A stretch of DNA of 64,000 nucleotides, taken from positions 251,711 through 315,710 of the forward strand of contig NZ_WHMA01000001.1 in assembly GCF_010994375.1 (NCBI RefSeq), in the 5' to 3' direction. Every line of letters begins with the position of its first letter. Positions within the stretch are counted from its first letter, which is position 1. The notes under the pieces are model-generated. The model searched no databases, had not been told where the DNA came from, and saw nothing but the letters and a program-made list of their open reading frames with translations. Of this stretch, positions 17,855 to 26,722 are shown one piece after another. The stretch comes from Halomonas sp. NO4. GTDB lineage: Bacteria > Pseudomonadota > Gammaproteobacteria > Pseudomonadales > Halomonadaceae. The translations under genes and the position numbers were made by a program.

Positions 17855-19222
17855 ATGGAACCGACCTCAACTCCCTTTGCCGATCAGGGCGCGGCCTCCC
17901 GCCCCACCGACACCCACTGGCTGGATCGCTACTTCGGTGTGACCCGACGCGGCTCATCCCTGCGCACGGAGGTTCTGGCGGGCATCGCCACCTTCTTGGC
18001 CTCGATGTATATCATCGTGGTCAACCCGGCGATCCTCTCCGATGCCGGCATCCCCTTCTCGGCGGCGCTCTCCGCTACCGTGCTGATCAGCTTCATGAGC
18101 AGCCTGGCCATGGGCCTCTATGCACGCAACCCGATCCTGGTGGCACCGGGCATGGGCATGAACGCGCTCTTCACCTACACGCTGGTGCTTGGCGCGGGGC
18201 TCTCCTGGGAGGTGGCGCTGGGCTGCGTCTTCTGGTCCGGCGTGATGTTCGCTCTGCTCGCCGTATTCAACGTGCGCAAGGCGATCATCGAGGCGATTCC
18301 CGACTCCCTGCGCTACGCGATCACCTGCGGGATCGGCCTCTTCATCACCTTCATCGGCTTCAAGAATGCCGGCTTCATCGTCGGCAGCGACGCCACCCTG
18401 GTCACGCTCGGCAGCTTCGAGCCTTCACTGATCACCTTCTTCATCGGCATGATGGCCACCGCCATCATGGTGATCATGCGCTTCAACGGGGCGCTGATCC
18501 TGGGCATCGCGCTGACAACGCTGCTGGCGACGCCCATGGGTCGGCTGTGGGGCGGTGACGTCGTGGTGGAGTGGAGCGGCCTTGCCGCCTGGCCCGACTT
18601 CAGCGCGGTGATGCAGGTGGATATCTGGGGCGCGCTGAAGGTGGCCTACCTGCCGTTCATCTTCGTCATGCTGTTCACCAACTTCTTCGATGCGCTCTCC
18701 TGCTTCATGGCACTCTCGGAGTCGGCCGACCTCAAGGACAAGGATGGCAACCCGCGCAACCTCAAGCGCTCCATGACCGTGGACGCCTTCGCCTCGATGA
18801 TCGCCGCGCCGCTCGGCACCAGCGCGGCGCAGACCTTCATCGAGTCCGGCGCCGGCGTGGCCCAGGGCGGACGCACCGGCCTGGTGGCGGTGACCATCGC
18901 CCTGCTGTTCCTGCCGTTTCTGTTCCTGTCGCCGCTGCTGTCGCTGGTGCCCGGCATCGCCACGGCGCCGGCCCTGGTGCTGGTGGGGCTGTTCATGATG
19001 GCGCCCATCGGCAAGATCGACTGGTCACGCTTCGAGCAGGCCTTCCCGGCCTTCCTGGCCATCATCCTGATGCCGCTGACCTACTCGATCACGCTGGGCA
19101 TTGCCTTCGGCTTTCTGAGCTTCGTGATGATCCAGCTGTGCACCGGGCGGCTGGCGGCCATCAAACCGGCGATGTGGGTCTCGGCGGCGCTCAGCGTGGT
19201 GCTGTTGGTGACGACCCAGTAG
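17855..19222 (+). CDS. NCS2-family purine permease (AzgA/GhxP type)
   Basis: A 455-residue inner-membrane transporter of the AzgA branch of the NCS2 family, which imports adenine, guanine and hypoxanthine by proton symport. Recognisable family segments are RYFGVTRRGSSLRTEVLAG, MYIIVVNPAILSDAG, NPILVAPGMGMNALFTY, ITCGIGLFITFIGFKNAG and the late GTSAAQTFIESGAGVAQGGRTG motif. About twelve to fourteen hydrophobic segments are visible. Its place next to guanine deaminase and xanthine dehydrogenase, and the shared operator, support uptake of guanine or hypoxanthine; the exact base cannot be assigned. Three short direct repeats follow its stop codon. Confidence 0.92.
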   Translation: MEPTSTPFADQGAASRPTDTHWLDRYFGVTRRGSSLRTEVLAGIATFLASMYIIVVNPAILSDAGIPFSAALSATVLISFMSSLAMGLYARNPILVAPGMGMNALFTYTLVLGAGLSWEVALGCVFWSGVMFALLAVFNVRKAIIEAIPDSLRYAITCGIGLFITFIGFKNAGFIVGSDATLVTLGSFEPSLITFFIGMMATAIMVIMRFNGALILGIALTTLLATPMGRLWGGDVVVEWSGLAAWPDFSAVMQVDIWGALKVAYLPFIFVMLFTNFFDALSCFMALSESADLKDKDGNPRNLKRSMTVDAFASMIAAPLGTSAAQTFIESGAGVAQGGRTGLVAVTIALLFLPFLFLSPLLSLVPGIATAPALVLVGLFMMAPIGKIDWSRFEQAFPAFLAIILMPLTYSITLGIAFGFLSFVMIQLCTGRLAAIKPAMWVSAALSVVLLVTTQ

Positions 19223-19236
19223 CCCCACGCTTCAAA

Positions 19237-19280
19237 GTACGGCTAAAAGAGTACGGATCAAAAGAGTACGGCTCAAACGA
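19237..19280. repeat. Three tandem 14-15 bp direct repeats
   Basis: Three copies of GTACGG(C/A)T(C)AAAAGA-like units at 19237-19250, 19251-19265 and 19266-19280 lie between the permease stop and the end of the diguanylate cyclase gene, whose stop codon is inside the third unit. Likely slippage-type repeats; no function is apparent. Confidence 0.7.
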
Positions 19281-20961
19281 CCACATGGGCAGCATTGCGC
19301 CCCTCGTCCTTGGCCCGATAGAGCGCCTCGTCGGCACGCTTCAACAGCCCCTCGAGGCGCTCGCCGGGTTCGCCCAGGCAGGCACCGATGCTGATGGTGA
19401 TCGGGCTGCCGTCTCCCACTGAGGCGGCGACATCCCGGCGCAGGCGCTCGGCGATGCGATCCAGCACGGTCGCATCGCAAGGCGAGAGCAGCACAAGGAA
19501 CTCGTCACCGCCCCAGCGGGAAGCCTTGTCGTAGGGGCGCAGGCCGGCACGCAGCACGTCCGCCACGGCCTTGAGGGCATGGTCACCGGCGGCATGGCCC
19601 CGAGTGTCGTTGACCTGCTTGAAATGGTCGAGATCGAGCCACAGCAGGCCGAACACGGAGGCCTCGCGCTGGGCGCGCTCGAGTTCCTCCTCCAATAGCG
19701 CCTGCATGCCGCGACGGTTCATCAGTCCAGTGAGCGGATCGCGGATCGCCACCCGCTCGAGCTCCTCGGTGCGCTCGCGCACCCGCTGCTCCAGCTCCTC
19801 GGTATGGCTGCCAATCGCCTTGGCCATGGCCTGGAAGTGTTGCATGAGGCGCGCCATCTCCCCGCGGGCCCGCGGCAGCGGCGTGACGGTGAAATCTCCC
19901 TCCCGCACCCGGGTCATGGCACGCTCCAGCGCCGCCATCGGCGCCAGCAACTGGCGACGCAGGGCCAGGTGAAAAACCAGCAGCGTGACCAGCAAGGTCA
20001 GCACGAAGACCACCGCCACCGGCGTGAAGCTCGACAACGGCATCAGCGTTCCCAGGTCGAGCAGCGTCACCTCGAACCAGCCGATGCTGGGCAAATAGGC
20101 CACACCGGCCAGCTGCCGCTCGCCTTCCACGGTAACGAAGGCAGTACGTACCTTGGGGCCTTGATCCGGCGTGTCGCGCAACTCGCGCATCAGGGCGTCG
20201 AGTGCGGCGGCATCCTCCGGCAGGTCGATGAGCAGGTCGAGGGTACGCTTCTGGCCCTCGGGCTTGACGAAGCTGGCGTAATCGATGAGGCGGCGGTCGC
20301 GATAGAGCTGGATGGCGCCGCTGTAGTCCACGAACATCGTGGTGATGCCCGGCTGCTCGATGTCGACGATCTCCGCGAGAAAGCCCTCGAGTTCCATGCC
20401 GGTGCCTACCACCCCGAGGATCTCGCCGCTGTCGTCGCGCATCAGCACGTCGATCCACAGCTTGGTGACGCCGAGCTCCACGTCGGGATTGACGTTGAGA
20501 TGAAAGTCGCGCCCCTCCTCGATCAGCCGGTAGAACCAGGCATCGGCCGGCCTCCCCTCGCGCAGGTGATAGCGAAAGGGATCCTCGGCATAGTCGTTGG
20601 CCGCATTGTTGTGGTAGTAGGCGCCGTTCGCTTCTAGGGCGACGAAATAGCTGCGATCGCGGAAGTTGCGCCGAAAGCTCTCCATCTCGGCATAGGCCTG
20701 GGCACGTCGCTGCGGGTTGTCCGGCTCCTTGGCCCAGCGCTGCAGCACCCGCGAGTCGGCCATCTGCTGCGCCAGGGCGATTTCGCGTTCCAGCGGCTGT
20801 AGCAGCCGCCCGCTGTCGTACTGGACCTGAATGGCCGCCACACGCTCGCCCCACTGCGCGATGATCGCCTCGGTGACACGGTGGAAGACATTCCAGGCAG
20901 CCGCCGAGGCCAGGATCACCAGGCCGGCGGCCAGCAGCAGGAAACGGGTCTTGAGGCTCAA
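19273..20961 (-). CDS. Membrane-bound diguanylate cyclase with periplasmic sensor, HAMP and GGDEF
   Basis: A 562-residue sensor that should make c-di-GMP. An N-terminal membrane segment (about residues 5-25) is followed by a large periplasmic region that looks like a dCache-type sensor (YYHNNAANDYAEDPFRYHL, GVVGTGMELEGFLAEI), a second membrane segment around 320-340, a HAMP linker, a short coiled coil (SHTEELEQRVRERTEELERV) and the GGDEF domain. The active site is intact: GGDEF at 484-488 and DPLTGLMNRR. The inhibitory I-site RxxD is also present (RPYD, 475-478), so product feedback is likely. The signal sensed is unknown. It stands alone downstream of msrPQ. Confidence 0.92.
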   Translation of the reverse strand: MSLKTRFLLLAAGLVILASAAAWNVFHRVTEAIIAQWGERVAAIQVQYDSGRLLQPLEREIALAQQMADSRVLQRWAKEPDNPQRRAQAYAEMESFRRNFRDRSYFVALEANGAYYHNNAANDYAEDPFRYHLREGRPADAWFYRLIEEGRDFHLNVNPDVELGVTKLWIDVLMRDDSGEILGVVGTGMELEGFLAEIVDIEQPGITTMFVDYSGAIQLYRDRRLIDYASFVKPEGQKRTLDLLIDLPEDAAALDALMRELRDTPDQGPKVRTAFVTVEGERQLAGVAYLPSIGWFEVTLLDLGTLMPLSSFTPVAVVFVLTLLVTLLVFHLALRRQLLAPMAALERAMTRVREGDFTVTPLPRARGEMARLMQHFQAMAKAIGSHTEELEQRVRERTEELERVAIRDPLTGLMNRRGMQALLEEELERAQREASVFGLLWLDLDHFKQVNDTRGHAAGDHALKAVADVLRAGLRPYDKASRWGGDEFLVLLSPCDATVLDRIAERLRRDVAASVGDGSPITISIGACLGEPGERLEGLLKRADEALYRAKDEGRNAAHVVV

Positions 20962-21062
20962 GGGGCAACCCTCCCTGGTCGGCTGCGCTACGTCACATCG
21001 TGTAACGCATTAAACCGCAACAGGCCGAGGATTACATCCATGAGGACTCGGACAGCGCCGTC

Positions 21063-21662
21063 TCACCGGCGGTGGACGATGGCGTCCCCCACGCGAAAGA
21101 CGACGAGGAACAGCAGCACGCCCAGAAAGAGGCTGGCCATGCGGTAGTCGGCGCGGGTCAGGATCCACAGGTGGGTGACACCCAGCGCTGCCGACACGTA
21201 GACCAGGCGGTGCAGCCAGTGCCAGGCGCGCTCGCCCATGGCCTGGCGAACCCGTTTGAAGGAGGTGACAGCAAGGGGGACCAGCAACACCAGCCCCGCC
21301 GCGCCATAGCGAACATACGGCAAGTCGACCATTTCCTTGGCGATCCACGGCCAGTCCCAGTACTGGTCCAGCCCCATCCAGCTGAGCATGTGGGCAAGCA
21401 ACCAGAAGAAGGCCCACAGGCCGATCTGACGGCGCGCGATCATGAAACCCACCCAACCGGTGAGGCGAAAGGCCGGCCCGAAGGCGATGGTCGTAAGCAG
21501 CAGGATGAGCCCCGTACGGCCGGTGAAATGCACCACCGCCTCGCTGGGCACTGCCCCCAGATCGCCGTAGAACCACTGCCAGGTAATATAGAGAGCCGGC
21601 GTGGCACAGGCCACCAGCACCAGCAGGCGAAAGGCGGTAATCCGGGTTCGCGCGCTGAGCAT
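21063..21662 (-). CDS. msrQ: MsrQ, heme-binding membrane subunit of the MsrPQ sulfoxide reductase
   Basis: A 199-residue, six-helix inner-membrane heme b protein (formerly YedZ) that passes electrons from the quinone pool to MsrP, which repairs oxidised methionine in periplasmic proteins. Conserved histidines appear in AVVHFTGRTG, FFWLLAHML, WHWLHRLVYV and GVTHLWIL. The ATG at 21662 has an AAGGAG ribosome site seven bases upstream; an in-frame ATG ten codons earlier is less likely. It lies 34 bases downstream of msrP on the same strand and forms an operon with it. Confidence 0.93.
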   Translation of the reverse strand: MLSARTRITAFRLLVLVACATPALYITWQWFYGDLGAVPSEAVVHFTGRTGLILLLTTIAFGPAFRLTGWVGFMIARRQIGLWAFFWLLAHMLSWMGLDQYWDWPWIAKEMVDLPYVRYGAAGLVLLVPLAVTSFKRVRQAMGERAWHWLHRLVYVSAALGVTHLWILTRADYRMASLFLGVLLFLVVFRVGDAIVHRR

Positions 21663-21696
21663 CCCTTCTCCTTGCGTCAGGCGGTGCAACACCGCG

Positions 21697-22662
21697 TCAG
21701 TAATGGCGATTCAGGTCCATGCCGGCGTAGAGCTCGGCCACCTCGTCACCGTAGCCGTTGAACATCAGCGTCTCGCGGTAGCCCCGCTCACCGATGCGTC
21801 GCTCCCGCGCCTGGGACCAGCGGGGATGGTCGACCTCGGGGTTGACATTGGCGTAAAACCCGTACTCCTCGGGATTCTGCGCCACCCAGGAGGGGGTGGG
21901 ACGCTCTTCCGTCAAGGCGATGCGCACCACCGACTTGATGCTCTTGAAGCCGTACTTCCAGGGCACCACCAGCCGAATCGGGGCACCGTTCTGGTTGGGC
22001 ATCATCTCGCCGTACATGCCCACGGCGAGAAGCGTCAGCGGGTGCATCGCCTCGTCCATCCGCAACGCCTCGCGATAGGGCCAGTCAAGGATCGAGCGAC
22101 GCTGCCCGCGCAGGTTGTCCGGATCGAGGATCGACTCGAAAAGCACGTACTTGGCCCGCGAGGTCGGGTCATGGCGCTGGAGCAGATCGCGCAGCGGGAA
22201 GCCGATCCAGGGAATCACCATGGACCAGGCTTCCACGCAGCGCAGACGGTAGATGCGCTCTTCCAGTGCCTCCCGTGACAGCACATCCTCCAGCGCCAGG
22301 GTGCCGGGCTTTTCCACCTCGCCTTCGATAGTCAGCGACCAGGGGTCGGTAACGAGCTTGTGGGCGAACACCTCGGGGTCGCTCTTGCGCGTGCCGAGCT
22401 CGTAGAAGTTGTTGTAGGTGGTGACATCCTCGTAGTCGGTCAGCGCTTCGCCGCCGGCCATCCGACGGGTGGGCAGCTCTCCGTCCAGCTCGCTCTTGAG
22501 CGCTTCCTGCCAGGCTGATGCCCCCTGCGGCCACAGCAATCCCGGCGCGGCCGCCGCTGCCCCCAGGGCGACGCCTCGGCGCAAGAAGCGACGGCGTGCC
22601 TCGAACAGCGCCTTGGGGGTCACTTCGGATGCGGGCAGGGCCGGATAGCGATAACGGGCCAT
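21697..22662 (-). CDS. msrP: MsrP, periplasmic molybdopterin methionine sulfoxide reductase
   Basis: Catalytic subunit (formerly YedY) that reduces protein methionine sulfoxide in the periplasm. The 321-residue precursor has a twin-arginine signal ([12 protein letters not shown] then a hydrophobic run ending GASA), as expected for a folded molybdoenzyme. The sulfite-oxidase-type fold is seen in [14 protein letters not shown], the cofactor Cys is in [13 protein letters not shown], and the family motifs [18 protein letters not shown] and [11 protein letters not shown] follow. The ATG at 22662 has an AGGAGG ribosome site. It is divergent from the cytochrome c peroxidase gene over about 210 bases. 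Confidence 0.95.
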   Translation of the reverse strand: MARYRYPALPASEVTPKALFEARRRFLRRGVALGAAAAAPGLLWPQGASAWQEALKSELDGELPTRRMAGGEALTDYEDVTTYNNFYELGTRKSDPEVFAHKLVTDPWSLTIEGEVEKPGTLALEDVLSREALEERIYRLRCVEAWSMVIPWIGFPLRDLLQRHDPTSRAKYVLFESILDPDNLRGQRRSILDWPYREALRMDEAMHPLTLLAVGMYGEMMPNQNGAPIRLVVPWKYGFKSIKSVVRIALTEERPTPSWVAQNPEEYGFYANVNPEVDHPRWSQARERRIGERGYRETLMFNGYGDEVAELYAGMDLNRHY

Positions 22663-22749
22663 GAAACCTCCTGAGAGCACCTCGAAGGCGCAGTGATGAC
22701 ATCCAGTACAAACATTGTCCAGAACCTTACCAACGGCGGCATGAAAAAT

Positions 22750-22763
22750 TTGATCCAGGACAA
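22750..22763. promoter_or_regulatory. Possible FNR/ANR-like site in the msrP / peroxidase divergent region
   Basis: TTGAT-CCAG-GACAA resembles the FNR/ANR consensus TTGAT-N4-ATCAA, with three of five bases right in the second arm. A -10-like GATAAT lies at 22796-22801 toward the peroxidase gene. Cytochrome c peroxidases are often under FNR/ANR control, which makes the site plausible, but the match is imperfect. Confidence 0.35.
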
Positions 22764-22876
22764 GGAGGCGACTTATCCGAGTATTACGCTTGGTTGATAA
22801 TGGTCAAGAGCGGCCAATAAGCTGAGAGCGGAACACGATGCAGAGCCGTGACCATCGTCCATCAGGGAGAAAAACC

Positions 22877-23881
22877 ATGATCCATGCCGCCAAGCTGAAG
22901 CCGGCCCGCCTTGCCGCCGCTGTGGCACTCGGCAGTGCCCTCGCCGTTGCCGGTACCGCCACCGCCGACGACGGTCTGGGTGACTACCGCGACCGTTTCG
23001 AGCCGCTGCCCCATCTGCCGCCGATTCCCGCCGACAACTCGCTGACCCAGGAAAAGATCGAGCTCGGCAACATGCTGTTCTTCGAGCCGCGTATCTCCTC
23101 CAGCGGTGTGATCAGCTGCGCCACCTGCCACAACCCGGCACTGGGCTGGAGCGACCGTATCCCGCGCGCTACCGGCCACGACGGCCAGATCGGCGAGCGC
23201 AACACCCCGACGGTGCTCAATTCGGGCTTCCTCGGCTCCCAGTTCTGGGATGGTCGTGAACCCGACCTGGAAGGCCAGGCGTTGGGCCCCATCGAAGCCG
23301 ACGTCGAAATGGCCATGGATCTCGAGCAGGCCCTGGAGCGGCTGGAAGGCTTCGAGCAGTACCAAACCAAGTTCGCCGAGGCCTACCCGGACGACGAGAA
23401 TCCGATCAACGCCAATAACCTGGCCATGGCCATCGCCAGTTTCGAGCGCACGCTGAACACACCCGACTCACCGTTCGACCGCTACCTTCGCGGCGACCTG
23501 GAAGCCCTGACCCAGCAGCAGAAGGACGGCATGGTGGCCTTCGTGGACAACGGCTGTATCGCCTGCCATAGCGGCCCGGCGCTCACTGACAGCAATTTCC
23601 ACGCCATCCAGGTGCCAGGCTCCACCGACGTGGGCCGCTACGACGTGACCGGCGAGGAGAGCGACCGCCACAAGTTCCGCACTCCGACATTGCGCAACGT
23701 GGCCGTCACCTACCCCTACATGAACAACGGCGCCACCGAAACCCTCGAGGAAGCCGTGAGCATCATGGGCCAGGAGATGCTGAATCGCGATCTCGAAGAG
23801 GAGACCGTCGCCGACATCACCGCCTTCCTGCACAGCCTCACCGGCGAGATGCCGGACTTCGAGGTGCCGGCCCTGCCGTAA
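22877..23881 (+). CDS. Di-heme cytochrome c peroxidase (CcpA/MauG family)
   Basis: A 334-residue periplasmic enzyme that reduces H2O2 with electrons from cytochrome c. A signal peptide covers about residues 1-30 (ends TATADD). The two heme motifs are CATCH (81-85) and CIACH in the C-terminal half; the TYPYMNNGATETLEEAV segment provides the Met ligand region of the high-potential heme, as in bacterial peroxidases rather than MauG, where this ligand is a Tyr. The start is supported by an AGGGAGA ribosome site. It is a single-gene unit closed by a terminator at 23912-23936. Confidence 0.92.
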   Translation: MIHAAKLKPARLAAAVALGSALAVAGTATADDGLGDYRDRFEPLPHLPPIPADNSLTQEKIELGNMLFFEPRISSSGVISCATCHNPALGWSDRIPRATGHDGQIGERNTPTVLNSGFLGSQFWDGREPDLEGQALGPIEADVEMAMDLEQALERLEGFEQYQTKFAEAYPDDENPINANNLAMAIASFERTLNTPDSPFDRYLRGDLEALTQQQKDGMVAFVDNGCIACHSGPALTDSNFHAIQVPGSTDVGRYDVTGEESDRHKFRTPTLRNVAVTYPYMNNGATETLEEAVSIMGQEMLNRDLEEETVADITAFLHSLTGEMPDFEVPALP

Positions 23882-23911
23882 TCACGACACTTCCAGCGCA
23901 GGACGCCTCCC

Positions 23912-23936
23912 GCCCTCGGCAATGCCGGGGGCGTTT
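23912..23936 (+). terminator. Terminator of the cytochrome c peroxidase gene
   Basis: Nine-bp stem GCCCTCGGC (23912-23920) and GCCGGGGGC (23924-23932) with one wobble pair and an AAT loop, followed by GTTT. It lies between convergent genes and could also serve the adenine deaminase transcript. Confidence 0.7.
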
Positions 23937-23955
23937 CGTCAGTGGGGTTCTGCCG

Positions 23956-24951
23956 TCAGCTGCACTCCGCCAGCCGGCGATGCAGAGACAGTCGTCGCGT
24001 CTCGTCCATGAAGGCCGCTTCGATGGCGATACCGGCCAGCTGAATGAAGGTCGACTTCGACCAGTCGAAGGCGCGCTGGCAGGCGCGGAAGTTGGCCAGC
24101 ATGCCGCCGCCGAAATAGGCCGGATCGTCGGAGTTGAGGGTGAGCCGCAGGCCGGCGTCGAGCAGGCGCGGCAAGGGGTGCGCCTCGATGCGCTCGACCA
24201 CCTTGAGCCGGACATTGGAGAGCGGGCAGACCGTGAGCACCACACCCTGATCACGCAGCCGCTCGACCAGCGCCGGGTCCTCGAGACAGCGTACGCCATG
24301 GTCGATGCGGCACACATCGAGCAGGTCCAGGGCCTCGCGGATGTACTCGGGGGGGCCCTCCTCGCCGGCATGCGCCACCCGCGGTATCCCCAGGCGGCGC
24401 GCGCGCTCGAAGACCGCCTGGAACTTGGCCGGCGGATGGTCGCGCTCAGCGCTGTCGAGACCAACGGCATCCAAGGTCTCCCAGTAGGGAGAGGCCTTTT
24501 CGAGCAGCTGCATCGCCTCCTCGGGGGAGCGGTCGCGCAGAAAAGCCATGATCAGCGCCGTGGAGAGCCCCAGCTCGCGCTCGGCCTGTCGGCGCGCCTG
24601 ACCCAGGCCCTCCATGACCGTGGCGAGTTCGACGCCGCGCGCCAGGTGCGCCTGAGGGTCGAAGTGCATCTCCACATGCACCACCCCCTCGGCATGGGCA
24701 CGCCGAAAATAGTCCATGGCCAGGTCATGGAAGTCCTCGGCGGTGCGCAGTACGCTCATGCCCTGGTAGTAGAGGTCGAGAAAGGATTGCAGGTCGGTGA
24801 AGTCATAGGCGGCACGCACCGCCTCAACCGAGGCATACGGCAGCGAAACCCCGTTGCGACGGGCCAGCGCGAACATCAGCTCCGGCTCCAGAGTCCCTTC
24901 GATGTGCAGGTGAAGCTCGGCCTTGGGCAGCCGCCTGAGAAAGTCATCCAT
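23956..24951 (-). CDS. Adenine deaminase of the adenosine-deaminase family
   Basis: A 331-residue zinc amidohydrolase. It starts MDDFLRRLPKAELHLHIEG, where His14 and His16 are metal ligands; further motifs are VVHVEMHFDPQ, VAHAGEEGPPEYI (catalytic Glu), RIDHGVR, VCPLSNVRLK and TLNSDDPAYFGG (metal Asp). The SSE/DSAERDHPPAKF and HAGEEGPP segments match the Pseudomonas-type enzymes shown to act on adenine rather than adenosine, giving hypoxanthine for xanthine dehydrogenase. The ATG at 24951 has an ACGAGGTG ribosome site. It follows cydC by only 28 bases on the same strand, so it looks like the last gene of the cyd operon. Confidence 0.88.
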   Translation of the reverse strand: MDDFLRRLPKAELHLHIEGTLEPELMFALARRNGVSLPYASVEAVRAAYDFTDLQSFLDLYYQGMSVLRTAEDFHDLAMDYFRRAHAEGVVHVEMHFDPQAHLARGVELATVMEGLGQARRQAERELGLSTALIMAFLRDRSPEEAMQLLEKASPYWETLDAVGLDSAERDHPPAKFQAVFERARRLGIPRVAHAGEEGPPEYIREALDLLDVCRIDHGVRCLEDPALVERLRDQGVVLTVCPLSNVRLKVVERIEAHPLPRLLDAGLRLTLNSDDPAYFGGGMLANFRACQRAFDWSKSTFIQLAGIAIEAAFMDETRRLSLHRRLAECS

Positions 24952-24979
24952 TGCGCACCTCGTTTCGCGTTGTTGTTGC

Positions 24980-26722
24980 CTACCCCTCATCCTGACCGAT
25001 CGTGCAACCTGGCGCAAAGTGCGTCAGCTGTCCCGCCACCAGATGTGCCCGATGGGTGACTCCGGGGGGCGAGGCGGGGCCGTCGTCGAGGCGATGGAGG
25101 AGATAGACCACCGTGCGCCCGGCCAGCCAGGTGTCCAGCCGCGGGACGAGCCGCTCGACGGTCGCCGTATCGAGGTCGGCAAAGGGTTCGTCGAGGAGCA
25201 CCAGCCCCGGATCGCGCAGCCACAGCCGCGCCAGGGCCAGGCGCCGTGCCTGGCCGCCGGAAAGCGCCCGACCGCCCTCGCCCACCGGGGTCGCCATTCC
25301 ATGCGGCAGGGACTCGCCCCATTCGCCCAGTCCCACCCAGTCGAGCGCCCGTCCAAGGCTGGCGTCATCCGCGCCAGGGTCGGCAATCCGCAGGTTCTCG
25401 GCGAGACTCCCCTGGAAGAGATCGACCCGCTGCCCCAGCAGCGCCACCTGCGTACGCAGCGCGCCCTCGTCGATCGCCGGCAAGGCCACTTCGTTAAAGT
25501 GGATGGTGCCCGCATCGGGCGCAAGCTGGCGTGACAGCAGCGCAGCAAGGCTGCTCTTGCCGGCGCCCGAAGCCCCCGTCACGGCCAGCCGCTCCCCCGC
25601 ACCCAGGCTCAGCGACACCGCTTCCAGCGCCGGCTGTAATGCCCCCGGGTAGTGCAGGCACACCCCGCCCAGCGTCAGCGACGGGGCACCGCCGGGCAGC
25701 GGCTCAGTGCCGCCCGTGGCTGCGCCCTTTCCGGCTTCCGCCAGGCCATTGAGACGTTCGGCGGCGGCACGGGTCGCGCCCAGCTGGGTGAAGGCGCCGG
25801 GCAGCAGGGCCAGCGCCTCGCCAAGGGCGAGCACGGCAAGCGGCAGCATCACCATCACGGCCCCTGCGATTTCACCGCGTTGCCAGGCCGCCGCGGCCAG
25901 CCACAGGGTCGCCAGCATGGCCAGGCCGACCCCCAAACCCACCAGCGACGTGCCCAGGGCCGTGTATCGGGCGAGGCGACGCTGGTCCGCCTGCAGCCGG
26001 GCTTCGCAGGCGGCCAGGCGCTGACGATGGCGCCCGGTCACACCGTGTGCCTCGAGCTCGGCCAGACCCTGCAGGTGCTCGACGGCCAGGCTACGCAGCC
26101 GCTGGCGTTGCGCCACCCGGCCTCGGCTCGCCGCCAGGCCGAGCCTGGCCTGCCCGGCGGTCAGCCATAGCCAGGCCAGCAGCAGGCCAGCACCCAGGAG
26201 TCCCCCCGCGGCGGGCACCCACAACGCCACAAAGGCCGCCAGCAGGCCGATCAGCCCCAGGGCCACCAGCGGCGGCGCCAGCAGCCGCAGATAGAGACCA
26301 TCCAGGGTGTCGATATCGGCGATCAGGCGGGTCAGCCAGTCGCTGGCCCGTTGCTGTGCCAGGGTGCGAGCATCCAGGCGCGACAGCACGGCAAACAGGC
26401 GGCCTCGCAGGTCGGCCAGCAGACGCAGCACGGTATCGTGGTTGTAGAGCCGCTCCAGGTAGCGCGCCACGGTACGGGTGATGGCGAAGGCGCGAATCCC
26501 GCCCCCGGGCAGGTGCACATCGAGACTCGCTGCCAGGCCAGCCGCCATGGCAAGGCCCGTCAAGGCGCTGGCGGTGATGAACCAGCCGGCGAGCGCCAGC
26601 AGACCGATGGCGGCGCCCAGCGTAAGCGCCAGCAGGCCAGCGCCGCCCCAGAGACGCCGCCGGTGCTCTCCCAGCAATCGCAGCCAGGGGCGCAACGCCT
26701 GCACACCCAGCGGATCACGCAT
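24980..26722 (-). CDS. cydC: Heterodimeric ABC exporter subunit CydC
   Basis: A 580-residue half of the CydDC ABC exporter, which moves cysteine or glutathione to the periplasm and is needed to assemble cytochrome bd. Six membrane segments lie in the first ~320 residues. The nucleotide-binding domain has Walker A GASGAGKSSLAA, the signature ALSGGQARRLALARL and Walker B GLVLLDEPFADLD. The ATG at 26722 overlaps the end of cydD by 8 bases, which decides the start; the frame is open for 32 more codons inside cydD. Confidence 0.92.
   Translation of the reverse strand: MRDPLGVQALRPWLRLLGEHRRRLWGGAGLLALTLGAAIGLLALAGWFITASALTGLAMAAGLAASLDVHLPGGGIRAFAITRTVARYLERLYNHDTVLRLLADLRGRLFAVLSRLDARTLAQQRASDWLTRLIADIDTLDGLYLRLLAPPLVALGLIGLLAAFVALWVPAAGGLLGAGLLLAWLWLTAGQARLGLAASRGRVAQRQRLRSLAVEHLQGLAELEAHGVTGRHRQRLAACEARLQADQRRLARYTALGTSLVGLGVGLAMLATLWLAAAAWQRGEIAGAVMVMLPLAVLALGEALALLPGAFTQLGATRAAAERLNGLAEAGKGAATGGTEPLPGGAPSLTLGGVCLHYPGALQPALEAVSLSLGAGERLAVTGASGAGKSSLAALLSRQLAPDAGTIHFNEVALPAIDEGALRTQVALLGQRVDLFQGSLAENLRIADPGADDASLGRALDWVGLGEWGESLPHGMATPVGEGGRALSGGQARRLALARLWLRDPGLVLLDEPFADLDTATVERLVPRLDTWLAGRTVVYLLHRLDDGPASPPGVTHRAHLVAGQLTHFAPGCTIGQDEG

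Noticed and set aside
24992..25005. TGACC-containing sequence near the end of cydC as a third RutR-like operator
   Set aside because: Only one arm matches; the other arm reads GTGCA instead of GGTCA, and it lies in coding sequence.
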